DNA of 64,000 bases from Penicillium oxalicum (taxonomy: Eukaryota > Ascomycota > Eurotiomycetes > Eurotiales > Aspergillaceae), in the NCBI RefSeq assembly GCF_001723175.1, contig NC_064651.1:3968001-4032000 (forward strand), read 5' to 3'. Both the position numbers and the translations under genes were made by a program. The notes below the pieces were generated by a model. It was given only the letters and a program-made list of their open reading frames with translations, had not been told where the DNA came from and did no database searches. Shown here piece by piece: positions 1-12,357 of the stretch. Each line of letters opens with the position of its first letter. Within the stretch, counting starts at the first letter, position 1.

Positions 1-3000
1 ACAGCTTCTCCGCCGTTTGACCCACCTCGCCGGTCAGAAGGGTGATCTGGTAGGAGTTGGCAGCGATGATCTGACCCAGCGCGAGGAAGAGCGAATACAC
101 CGGCCAGTCTCCAATCTTGATCTGCATCCACTTCTTGAGGCCTGTCGGGGGAACGTAGTCCTTGCCAAGCAAGAACTCGTCATCTTCGGAATCACGCTCG
201 TCACTTAGAGCGATATGAGAAAGGGCGTCATTGAATGACTCACCGGCCGGCGATGCGTTGTGCTTTGCGCGATAGATCGAAGGCGTGGGAGACTTGAAGC
301 GTCCCAGCTTGGCGTCGCGGAATCGGTCAAACCATTCTTGTTCACTCTTGACGAGGAACTCCTCGATGCAGAGCTGGGTCTCGGAGTTGGAGCCATTGAG
401 AGCCTGCAGTTTCTGCTCAAAGTTATGGTAGTACTCGCCAGTGCCGTCGGTGAAGAAGGGATCCACCTTCTGCAGCTTGAAGTCCTTCTTGCCACCGACA
501 ACGGAATCCAGGGACAGAACGGAGGCGTTACTGTACCGGTGGCTGTCGCCGAATGGTCGGGGAGGAAGAAGCAGCGAGTCCGTAGGAGGGGGGGTACCGG
601 GGCTAGCCGGGGTATGAACGAACTGAGGACGCAGAGATTCGTCACTCGGACGACGCCGGGGGGATGACAGAGGGGAGGAGTAGGAGACAACTTCCTTGGA
701 GGCGGCTTGGGCGCGACGGCTCTCCTCGAGCTGGGCAGGGGTCAGCGTATACTCATCTTCGCCGTAAACGCTGTGGGCACGGGATTCGTCGTCATCGGAT
801 TCTTCCGGACTGCTGTCCCCAGACTCGGGAATGTCGCTCTCGGTCTGTCCATGACGACGGGCGCGAGCACGATGGCCAGGTCCGGAGCGGACACCAAGCG
901 AGAGCGATCGACTCAGACCAGACTTGGGCAACTCGGTTTCAGAGGCATTGGCATCTCGGCTGTAAATACGGGGCGAGCCAAGGTCGTTGAACTGACTGAA
1001 GCTGGAGTAGCTGCTGTCTCGAGAGTGGGGGAGACCAGAATGCATGCCGGGGGGTGCAAGCGGACTCATAGGAGGCACGCCCATGCCAATGGTTCGCACC
1101 GGTCCGTTGGGGGTACTGGTACCTGAAGCAGTCATGGGACGTCCATGACCCTTGGAAACTTCCTTCTCATGGACAGTGATGGCGGTGGTCTGCAGAATCT
1201 CAAGGTCCTCCACCCACTGAGCGACGGGGAAACGCTGCTTGGCGGATCGAGCACGCATCATGGCACGAGTCTTGGTCTTCGAGTTGAGCGCAGCGTCAAT
1301 GGCGAGCTTGAATTGCATCAGCAAGTGAGAGGTCGAGGTCGATTCCACATTGTACCACCAGCCGGGCATCTGACCCAAACCACCGACACGAGCTCCAATA
1401 CCCAGGGCACCCTTACGACCGAACTCGACAGCGACCAGACCGAAGGGCTCGTCACGGGACGGGATCAGGGCGAATTCGGCTCCAGAGAAGATGAAAGGCG
1501 GCAGAGCAGTGAATTCGGGCTTCGAGAAGACACGGCCAGGGTAAATTTCCATACAACGGCTGAGCTTGAGCGCGGCGAACTTTCCGTAAAGATCGATTAC
1601 AGGACCGACACAGATCAATTGAACATTGGGACGAGCTTCGAGGACAGCAGGCATAGCATCGGCAATCAAATCAACACCCTTCTGCATGGACCAACGACCG
1701 ACGAAGACAAGAAGATCAGCGTCCGGGTTCTGTTCAAGTCCGGCCCACTCCTGAGCCTGACGCTTCAGCTCGGCACGGCCAGCCTCAAAGTCGGGATCAA
1801 CCTTGGCCTCGGGGTTCGGTTGTTTGGTCCATTCGCCGATATCAGAGGGATCCGGGTTAGGCAGGTTGCCGACCTTACGTAGTCCCCAGAAAATGGGGTA
1901 ACGAGCGTATGAACGTTTACCATACTTCTTCGAGACACCGACAGCACCAAATCCTTGCTGATTAACTCGGAGGTAACTGGCACCGGCGTGGAGCAAGTTG
2001 AACACTTCACCGAACTGGACGTACTTGCGAGCCGTCTCCTCATCCAGATTGAAGACCGAGCACACCTCTTGTCGCTCCTTCTGAGTACGCATTGGCCAAA
2101 GACCTTGGAACTCAGCATTGTGAAGAGACAAGCAAGCGGGGATAGTCTGCGGGAGAAGGTAGAGGGGCGCGAGAGATCCGTGGTAATCGTTGATGTGATA
2201 GAGATCAATCGGGAAACGCTTGATAGCCTCGGCGATACATTGGTTCCATGCAGAGTAGTACACAGCACTGTCCAGGTCGTCCATGCGAGCAGGGTAAGGT
2301 TCGTTCTTTGACTGCTGACGGAAGACCGGTGCATCAAGAAGGACGTAAGTGATGTTGTTGAGGCGATGGTACTGGACTTGGACCTGGAAAGTGCTACCAA
2401 GAATGGTCACCTCCATGGGATCTGCCACCTCGTCGACAGGGTAGTCAATACCCCCGACGCAAGGAACAACCCAAATCAGATCTTGGTGGCCCAGGGTCTT
2501 GCCCATGAGCTGAGCCATGACACCCAAACCACCAATCTTAATCTTAATGGCCCAGTCCTCAATATCGTACTCCATGGTTGCGATCAAGACCATGCGGCGC
2601 TTGCCAGTGGCACCTAGACTGCCCAGATTGGTGGTGCTTTGCATAAAACCAGCTTTGTTGGCCACACGCATCAGAGGATTGGCGGATGGGTTGGGTGAAC
2701 GACCTCCCTTGAGCTTCTTCAGGAAGACAAGCGGAGAAAGGCTGGTCTTCTCACTCACACCCACCTCGTTGAATTTGACCTTGTAGAAGGAGACCATGAA
2801 AATATAAACACAAGCGGCACCAGTCAAAGCCGGAACAATCCAGAAGAGGATGAACATGACAATCTGGTAGATCCTGTGTCCAACGGGAGAGAGATGAACG
2901 CGGAGAGTGCCATCAGCAATCTCCAGCCGCCACGAGACATAAGGCGATGGCGGGGGCTTGGTGATATTGAGCAATGTGCTTGAAAGAGAAGAGGGAGGCA

Positions 3001-6000
3001 TGCGATCCAGCACGCTGTCGTTGTCCATGTCGCCAAGAACCCAACTTTGAGAAGGTGTACCATCGGGGTTGACGCCCCAGATGTTGAACTGTCCAACTGC
3101 GGGCCATTCTGATGTGAAATGATACTTCCAAAGCCCGTCGTCGGTATCCAGGTGAACCTTGTTGTCAAGGCCCGCATCGTATCCGAATTGGTTGTAAGGA
3201 CCGTTCCAGAAGACATGGGGGAAGCGACGCTCCCGAGGACGATCTGTGTTCTCCTGGTTGATCCAGTTGACATCACCCTCTTGCACGTAGTCACTGCTTC
3301 CGGTCCAACGGTTCCAATATTCGACACGAACATGGTCACCAGGCCACTCTTGCAGCTTGGTGCCATTCCATTCTGACCGCTCAATCGTGACGTTACCACC
3401 ACCGTTGTAGTTCATCCATTTTGAGAAAGAGGATCCCCAATTGGTCGAATAACGCCACTTATCTGCACCAGCAGCATGGTGCTGGATGAACAGGGTGTCA
3501 TTGCCCTCATGCTGATGCAGCAAACTGCTCGAGTAGTTCGCGGTGAAAAAGACCATTGGGTTGTCGTCTTGGCCAATACGAAGCAAGAAATTATCCACTG
3601 CATCCGTAAAGCGATCGCCTGCCTCGTTGGAGGCATTGTTCACCGTCAATCTGTGGATGCCGTTGTGGACATTCACGAGATTGGCTTCCCAAACGAACCT
3701 GCTTGGCAGCTGGCCGGTGAAATTCAGTTGGTACGGTTGTTCGAACTCGGTAGGGCAGTTGACGGAACCGGGGTCGATGGAGGGCAAGGCATTTAGCTTT
3801 TCGACGGACGAGACGACTGAGATGCTTTCGGTGATTGATTTACACGACATCGATTCCGTGAAATAGAACTTGATGTGCACCGTCTCGGTCTCGTTCGCCT
3901 TGACGGTTGAGAGCAGAGGGACGTCGTGACCGGGTGTAAAGTGGGTGATGGATGGTTGAGGAGCCTTGTAGTACTTTGTTGGCACATATGCCCCAAATCC
4001 GTATCGCTGCAATTTCCATTCAGGGTAGCAACCAGCCTTGGCTGAGCTATTGGAATTTGTGACCGGTCCGTCCACCAAAGTGACCTTGTCGTACGGGTAG
4101 AAGAGATTCACCACCTCGGTTCCCGAGTCGAAAGGAGAAATCAGGGCATCTTTTTCGGAGTTACAATCAAACTTGTACGTCGTGGTGGCATTGGCATTGT
4201 GGTAAACCAGCCAGACGGGAGTGTTGAGTTGATCGCTGCCGAAATCCTGCGGGTTCTTTCCGTCAGTCCAGCGGAGGCGCGCAACGGACCAGATTCCGGT
4301 CTCCGTCTCGGTTCCGTTAGAACCAGGGTAGAAGATCTGTTCTGTCTTGTTGGACAACGGTTTCAGAACATAGCCATCGTTGAGGACCGGGAAATTCTCT
4401 CGCATCTGGTACATGTGTTTGATCGTGTTGCGCGCCGGATGAGCTGGATCTCGGTGGTCCTGGGTGAGATTGCTATCTCTGCAGCCGTTCAAAGCGTTCA
4501 TCAAAGGCCAATGGTAGTACTGGGAGGATTGAAGCGAGAAGCAACCATGAGTGTGCCAGGCGGTCGCGGCCGACATGGCCTGACGGCCATAGATATAGTT
4601 GGATGCAGTCGCATCCAACGCGTAAAACGCTTGCTCTTCACCCCAGAGGAGAAGCGGAATACCCGGCATCACCAAAGTGGTCACGAAGAGTCCGAGCATC
4701 TGTCTTTCCAGTCCCCATTGAATGGCTGGCCAACGGAACACATCCTGGTTGGTAGCGCCGTACATGTGGCGAGGGTCGAAGACACCGGTGTCGGCATTGA
4801 CCAAGTCGTTGGTGACCACCATCTCCCGCCACGCCTCAGCCCAATTGACGTGCACATCGTAGCCGGCCTTCAGTTGACCGTCCATGCCGAGGAATCGAGT
4901 CAAACCACGGTAGGTGGAGTAGTGAAAGGCAGCGCCGTCGATCGCCTCCTGACCAGCCTCGCGAAGGAAGTTCTGAGCCTCGGATGCACCCGTCAACTGA
5001 ACGGCCTCGTTGAAAGCTTTGTTCATATCATTTGGATTTCTGTACCCTGGTCCCTGGTTGGGTTGGCGACCTCGTCCGAGATACACGGAACCAAAGGTAT
5101 TACCACCGGTAATTTCGCCAGAGATGAAGAAGTTTTTCTTTCCGACCGCCCGCGCGCATTCACGATATTCTGAAGACATGTCTCCGAGTGCGTCAACCGT
5201 GGCCTGAGTCGCCTTGTCGTATCGGAAAGCATCGATGTCTAGAGTTTGAATGACCATGCAGGAGTGCTGAATCAACCTTTGCCGCACGGAGGGAACCCAT
5301 TCGCGAAGACGGTCCTGGACGGATGCGAACTTGGCCAACTGACGTTGCCAATCTGGGAACACACCGAAGGCTTCAATGTCACCGTATTGATCGAAGTCGC
5401 TATCGTAGCAGCCAACGAGGCCCTCGATTTGAGTCGCATTCACCGGGTAACCGTCTTCGTACCAGAAACGGGGATAATCACAAGTGTCGTTGTATGTATT
5501 GCCAATGTCAAAGTCCACGTAGCGACGCGAGGTCTTCCACTGGGTTTGATGTTCCTTAACCGAAAAGGGGGTGGTCGAGTTCAGATAGCCTTCGAATCCG
5601 ATCAAATCACCCATCCTGTTTACATGGAGACCCAAGTAAGCCGACTGCCATGATACCTAGCCCAATCTTTTTCTTTTTCTTGTTGGGATGGTTTGGGGAA
5701 AAGGGGCACAAAACTTACGTGGCGATCGTGTTGTCGAACATGACATACATGTCCCGCTTGTGGATTTCATCAATCGCATTCTGCCATTCTTTAATGGTGG
5801 CATAATGTCTGTCGAGCAGGGTGGTATCAAGACACGAATATCCGTCGAAACCCCAAGGCTGGTTCATGAACGAGGTTCCTGCAATATAGATACCCTGAAG
5901 GATGGTCAGTATCCTGAATGCGATCCAGGCCAGGAATTGGCTCCCATGGGATCGGCCATCGGCGTACCTTGATGCCCATGCCCTTCAAGTAGTCCAAAGT

Positions 6001-6315
6001 ATCAACCAAACCAGCCACATCACCACCGTGGCGCATTTGAGTCGAAGACAGATCGTGCTCGAAAAGGGTGCCGTTGATGTTATCATTGCTAGGGTCACCG
6101 TTGACGAAGCGATCCAAGAAAAGGGTATAGAATGGGAATCGCCAGTTGTCCGGAGACGGATGGAAACTTGAACGCGGTGTTGCCGTATATTCTCCCGGAT
6201 GCTGCGCATTCTTATTTGTGTTGAGGTTATAGTCTACCCATTGTTCGTCGTATGGCCAAGCAGTTGCCGTCGTTGCTAAGAGGGCGAAAAGCCCGCCGGA
6301 GAGCAGCCACCTCAT
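1..6315 (-). CDS. agsB: alpha-1,3-glucan synthase (partial, 3' end outside window)
   Basis: Makes cell-wall alpha-1,3-glucan at the plasma membrane. Exons read on the minus strand are 6315-5968, 5894-5719 and 5615-1, the last open to the window edge. Introns 5967-5895 and 5718-5616 are GT-AG and keep frame. About 2046 residues are visible; the family is near 2400, so roughly the last 380, most of the multi-span C-terminal membrane region, are missing. Order: signal peptide (MRWLLSGGLFALLATTATA), GH13 amylase-type domain with nucleophile motif LDIDAFRYDKA near residue 303 and acid motif FISGEITGG near 340, a single membrane span near 1085-1115, a GT5 glycogen-synthase-type domain from about 1183 with DEPFGLVAVEFG near 1558, a Ser-rich loop, then the first C-terminal span after about 2015. 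Start is the first in-frame ATG and gives a clean signal peptide. Family identity is firm. The agsB symbol rests on the neighbouring amyD/amyG genes; species name the orthologues differently (for example agsE). Confidence 0.95.
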
Positions 6316-9300
6316 GATGAGGGCTTGGATGACTTAAGTGCCCTCCTCAGCGTCTTGTCGAGATTGTCGAAAGAGCTGTCGTGAGAATGAACAAGAGAGG
6401 CTCGTCAAGTCAATAGAGACATGCGCGAGATTCAGGTCAGTCTGATGCTGGGGAGTATCTCTTCAATCGTCCACTGAACCCTTCTCGACAACCCGGGGTA
6501 CAAGTCGACAACGATAGACTGTAGGAAACGAAGGGACAACGCTCCAAGGAACGCAAATAAGGTCGAATAGCAACGAGTTTAGGAATCGAAACGAGAGACG
6601 AAGAAGATACAATCGAGAAAGTCCGACCGTAATGGTGGGAAAGGGTCAGATCACGAAGCTAGACTAAGCTAGATGCGAGTTCATTTTAGTGGCGCACAGA
6701 ATCCGAAAGGATAAAAATAAACACCAGAGACAGGACTTGTTCTGGAGCAGATGGAGCATATGAAACCTCTATGTAAAGTAATGAGGCTGATTACGGTAAC
6801 TACAGAAAAAAAAAGTTCATTTAGAACGCTCGAAAAAAAAAGGATGGAAAATTGCGGTGGTGGGTAGACGTCCGTTTGCGGCTGGCCTGTGGAGGCGCTC
6901 TACGGAATGATTGGATTCATCCAAACCCACGCCGACAGTTTACGCTAGACCGCAAAGTGCAACTGTGCTGGAAAATTTCACGCTGTACTTGATAATGGGA
7001 TTATTGAATTATGAGATTATCGATGCATTACCAATTTACCAGCACCAGTCAACCCTCGTTGGCCAGCAAACCACGAGCTCCAGACCCGCTGCCAAGAAAC
7101 CACTCATGGTTCAATGGATCAGCGCCGTCGAGAGGCCTTTGACCAGAAAGGAGTAGCCGACCTCGTATCACAATTAAGGAAGCTTTTGCACTTCTCATCC
7201 CTGGTCATCGATAGGGCTCATGGAATCAGACTCCGACAGCCTGGTTTCATCAGAGGGGGGCTACACTTCTACAAAGGACGGTATAACGTCTCGACCGTCT
7301 TATCTTCCAGTCCTCTCTGTGTCCACTGTGTAATTGGGTGTTCACTGGTTCAGTACTCGAATGATGATTGTACTTTTTTTCTGGTTTTCTCCTTCAGCTT
7401 GACAAGTCTCTAACTAGACTTGGCTCGCTCCACCTTCGCCAAAGCCCCCTCCCCCCAGCAGCAGCAGAGAGTCCACTCTGCTGCCCCTGCGCGTAGTGCA
7501 ATGTTTAAGACTACTTCGGTGAACACCATATTACTGTACGGCACACCTGTATGTTTCGCCAAGTTTCCATGCAGCAATTCGGCGCTGGCTCAACATTACA
7601 CACCATTACGTGCGTCGAGCCGACTGGTTGCGCTGAGGCCGCTCGAACTCTCTTACAGCCCAACTGTGACCGATACGAACTCAATCGGAGAAATACTGGA
7701 CGTGTGCCACTGAGCCACCCACTTTTAGGAGGGCGAGAAGGGTGCCCGCCATCCGGGCCGACCACTCAAATCCCACCGATAATACAAGGACATCAGAACG
7801 TAGCGGCCCGCACTCATCCCCAATCCTCGGTACATAAGACGTAGCGCTTCGGTAGGCTGTAATGGGGGGCCCACCCACGCTGGTCAGCGCGGGCTAGACT
7901 AAGACATTCCCGTATTGTAATTTTCATTTCCCAGTCCTCCGCGTCCGTTTGATGGAAGCTCTTGGTCCTCAATTTACAAAATTTCACGTACGGTCACAGC
8001 GCATGTACAGTAGTGACTGCGGCCCTCGTATGCGAACACTTGGAAAAGACTTGGCTCCAAACTCGACTGAAACACGGAGCGCGCTCATAGGAAGCCCCGT
8101 CTTTGCCTGATACACCAATACTCACCAAGCAAATCCCCCATAGAAGAGCAAAGTCGATGAGGCCTGGACGTAGGATTGTATCCCCCTGCTGATAAGCAGT
8201 AAATATCCGAAGATCAGGTCAAGTAAATGCGCGCGTCTGTACTGCAAACGATTCGATGCGTTTAACGCACTGTGGCGGGTAGGCGGCATTACCCTGCTAC
8301 CTGTCCGGCATCGTGGTGAGACACTTGAGATGTTGTGTCTCATGCGGTACATTGGTGCCACGTACATCCATTGTACATACTCTGTATGCGGGAGGGTCAA
8401 AAGTCTGTACTGCACTGCCGATTTGGTGCTACTCTTCCGCCATCGCTTGTTTACTGAGGGAAAGGGGGGGACGGAAATCTCTCTAGGTGGCCGATCTCTC
8501 GTTAAAAATTTGGCTGTGGGATATGACCCTGAACGTGGGCGCTGCCCAACTAGACTAGACAAAATGGGAAGCACACCAGAGCATCACTGGATAACTTGAC
8601 CTGGATCGACGCCGAGGTGTGAAATTTGGACGTTTGCCTGACTGACCTCCCCCTCCCCCCTATGGATTTCAACCTCCTACAGACACTACAGCTACACTTA
8701 CAGTGACTTACGCTGGAAGTTGGCCATGGAGAACGGGTAGACCCTACAGTATGTTCCGCCGCCCTCACCAGGTTCTCCCCATGTGCTCTACGATAATCGC
8801 TGAGATGGGACTGCACCGACGATCATCGTCATTGTACTGGGACGTGACGAGTTCACTCGGAAAGAGCATTGCCATAAGTCTAGATCAAAAGGCTGAGCCG
8901 TGAACCCTTGATCGTTCAACCTGTGCAAAGCCATGGTTTCGTAGGCCATGGTACTCGATCCATAAGAGGTAGTCACTATGTGGCAATATACGAACGAGAA
9001 GCCCCTTTCCACTCAGTCCAGTGTCGATCGTAAGTGTTGGTCTGCAACGAGCGATACAATCCTGAGATCGACGAGCCCTGTCTCGCACTGAGGAGCAGAT
9101 CCCAATACGCATCTAGAATACCTCATGTGGGCTTTCTTAATCCTTCGAGAAGAATGTGTAACATTGATGGACTTTCCATCGAAGCATCAACTGCTTCGGA
9201 GGGCTGTCTCCATTTAGGTGGGTGTATTGGGCAGCTCCCGGATTGCCCGACGCTCGGACACTGGCAGCGCCCCCTATCTTTTTTTCTTCCAATCTTTTTT

Positions 9301-12300
9301 TTTGATCCGTTTCCTATTTGTCGAGAGCGGGTATACATCCCACGGAATCTAGTTTTTCCCTGAAAGTGAAATCGTTGATCTTCGATCCGGTTCAACCGGC
9401 ACCGCGGAACGAACATGGGAAACCATGATCTTCTGGTTGAGAACATGTGCAAACGGAAGAGAGTTGGCAAGCCCGCAATCGGGATACTCTAGAAGAGTTC
9501 ATATCCTGGCGGGCATGTTCAGATCGGGCTCCCTGTCTTGATACATGGATTTTAACTTGCTGGATTGAAGGCCGAGTTCCGCAGCGTGGCTGGTCCATCA
9601 GCAAACGAGGCTAATCAACCTACTTTCGGTTAGAAGGGGATGTGTCTCGGAGCCACGGCTCAGCGTTTCTCCGGTCGTGGGCATCGGATGACGGGTATTC
9701 TAATTATATCCCGGCTGAACCAGTGGATAAGGGACCAGTCCGTCTGGTCAACTGGTCCCAGACACCTTTTTGGAGGGCAAGAATCCGAGTCGGTCTCTGG
9801 CTGCACGTTCAAAGGTTGGCGAAAGACGTCATGGACCGTCCGGCAAAGGGACAAGCTCGGCATGTCATGGTCAGCAGAGCCCGGGTGTACCAGTTTACAG
9901 CCAGCGACGATAGAGTCATAGACTCAGGAAGACTCGGTTCCAACAGACAGTCAGTCACCGAGCGTTCAACGCGATCGTGAAAAGGACGCACAATAGGCAT
10001 ACAGTATCTCTCCACGCGCACTCCGTAGCTACATGTCTGTACACTGCCGAGTAGCCTCGCCGGCGTGTATAATCGACACTTTTCTTTGCCAGTCTTTCTA
10101 CACCAGTTCTCAAAGTGACTCGGGATCGCTTGCTTTTCTCCAACACCACGTACCGTAAACACCTCCAGCAGACCAAATGCTAACTTTCCTGCAACAAGCA
10201 GTCATGCTGTGCTAGCCCTGCCCTGCGGACAGGTCAGACTACGGCGAGTCATCAGGTGGTACTAGGCTGTCGTCGACCTGGTGCAGTTCGCGACCCTCCA
10301 TGACGCTTAGGAAGAAGACATCACCCTTAAAACTCTCACAGACCCCGTTCAATAAAACTGAATTGATAAGGTCAACGCATCAAATACGGCATCTGTCTCT
10401 CAGAGGCACACCGTCTTGAGTGCCCAAACTATCTTCAATGGCATTCTGGAAGACCCCGACCGCGCGATGTACCTCATCCATTGTCTGTTGCCTCCCAACG
10501 GTCTTTCTTTACAGCCCAGGTAGTCTTTCCACCTGCAATCCGCGTTTCGCACCTTCACCTCATCCCCGCCATCGAAATCGGGATCGCTCAATATCAGCTC
10601 TGCGATGAAGACCTCCATCGCTCGACACCGGAGAGTGGTTTCTCCGCAATCATCAATGCCGATCCTTATTTGACATCAGGTGACCAGAGACTTAGGTGCA
10701 GCATGTGGCGGACGAGTCTCCCGGAGACGGGGGGGTTGTTCATCAGCACCGAGGCATCATCGCACCGCCTATGCTTGGCTCGTCTGGACGACGCGCACTT
10801 GAGAGCCTTGCAATTTCCCGCGATTGATCCATCCATGCTCTCCTATGAATCCTGTGCCATCTGAGAGCGGCCAGGCTCTTCTATCCATCCAGGGGAAGTA
10901 CTGCACGCAGAGCGGGGGGAGCCAATGTGACCCTGTGACTTTGAAAATGTCTGGATTGACCAGCCCGCATCCCGACTAGCGCATCGCTAGCGTCAGCTTG
11001 GCCCATGACGCTAAACCCGATCTACGTCGAAAGGGGGAAGCGACTGACCAACAGCAGCCTCCACTAGATGCCGATCCATGGCCTTTGGGCGGGGGTAGTT
11101 GGAACTCACCTGCACTAGTGCCTCATCCAGCCTAGCGTCGGCCCACTGCTCGCAGGCTGCGCAGATTCTCCAGGCGACCAACCGCTGCAGAATCGAGCAC
11201 CCACTAGGGCCAGTGGGTGCTCGGGTTGCTGCTGGTTCCTGGCGGGTTCCTCTCGGGGGGGTCCCTTGGGTCTCTCGGGTCCTGCAGAGCCCTACTGCTC
11301 TGTTCCTGAGCGCTCGGTGGGGGGGGTTGCTCGTGGGCACTGCGAGGCACTGTTAGGCACTGGACGGTCCCCATTCCTCTTCATGACCAGCCTGCTGGTA
11401 ATCAGCAGGAAGTGCTAGACACTGACTATTAGTCCGACTGGTCCTCCTGCTAACCTCTGAGTACTTGCGGCATCAACATGAGGCCCGGGGTCGGCAGTCA
11501 ACACTAGGCCCTCCAGCAGTCTCAAGGCGACGCGGCATCCAGAGGACGAGGTAGTGAGGAACATCGATTGTGCCTATTTGGCATGCCTTGCGCCTTGCTT
11601 GCAGTGTTGCCCCTGTCCTGCCCTGGCTCCCATCGGCTTTGGCCATTGGACAACGGAGCAATCGGCCTCTGGATGTGTGATTCACTCCCAAAAAGAGATC
11701 AAAAGACAAGAAGAAAAAGGAACCTTTGCCACTAGCGCAGTCTCTCTCTCTCGTGGCTGCTGGCCCCCCTCTCTCGCCGGGCCGTTTCCATCCAGGTTGA
11801 ACCGGGTGGATTGAGTGGTCCCTGGTCAGTGGCTGCTGGGGTGGACTCGGAGTGAGCAATTGAGAACTGATCCCCGATCTTTTTCCACGCTAAAGGAGCA
11901 ACTAAGCTTGATTTCCACCCATTTCATTCCTTTTTCCGTCGCCCCCGAACTCCCTCTTCCTCTCCTCTCTCTAGGGGAGAGCGTCCTGAACATCCAGTCC
12001 TTCCTGTTCCGTCCTTCCCCAGTCCGTCCGTTCTTTGGCAGCTTTTGTCCTTCCCACACGCTCTTTTCGTCCATGTGACTTGCATCTTCATCCGTGGTTC
12101 CCTCTCAATCTGGTTTTCCCCAGTTTAATCCCAATTCACTCTTTTGACCTCAGGATTCTGCGAACTGCTCCTCGTTGCTGACCCTCCCTCTTTCTCCTCC
12201 CTCTCCCATCCCCCCTCCCTCCCCGTCCCTCGTTTAGTGTCTCAATCCCCGACGTGGCCCCCGCGACGTCTGCCAATCGTTAACGTTATTTTGTGTGACT

Positions 12301-12357
12301 TTATTTCTCTTCTTGTCCCATCGAGCGGCCTCGTTGGCGCGTCCCACGACGCCCGTC
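6316..12357. other. 6 kb divergent intergenic region between ags and amyD
   Basis: No convincing gene is seen on either strand. Open frames here are short, mostly lack an ATG or splice-compatible neighbours, and match no family I recognise. The left part (about 6316-6900) should hold the promoter and 5' leader of the glucan synthase. The right part (about 11930-12357) is strongly pyrimidine-rich, with a nearly pure C/T tract at 12182-12234, as is common in Aspergillus leaders just upstream of the start codon, and should hold the amyD promoter. Between them lie a short hairpin at 11194-11223 and three nearby copies of GGCACTG around 11335-11362. Confidence 0.6.
11194..11223. repeat. short perfect inverted repeat (12-bp arms)
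   Basis: CGAGCACCCACT at 11194-11205 is mirrored by AGTGGGTGCTCG at 11212-11223, leaving a 6-base loop (AGGGCC). It lies about 1.1 kb upstream of the amyD start in otherwise featureless intergenic DNA. It could be a hairpin, a binding site for a dimeric regulator, or chance. No function is assigned. Confidence 0.6.

Noticed and set aside
1765..2400. A 211-codon open frame on the minus strand
   Set aside because: It is a shifted frame inside the alpha-1,3-glucan synthase exon. The true frame is open throughout and gives the GT5 domain.
8122..8574. A 150-codon minus-strand frame in the ags-amyD spacer
   Set aside because: No signal peptide, motif, codon bias or splice-compatible neighbour; probably chance.
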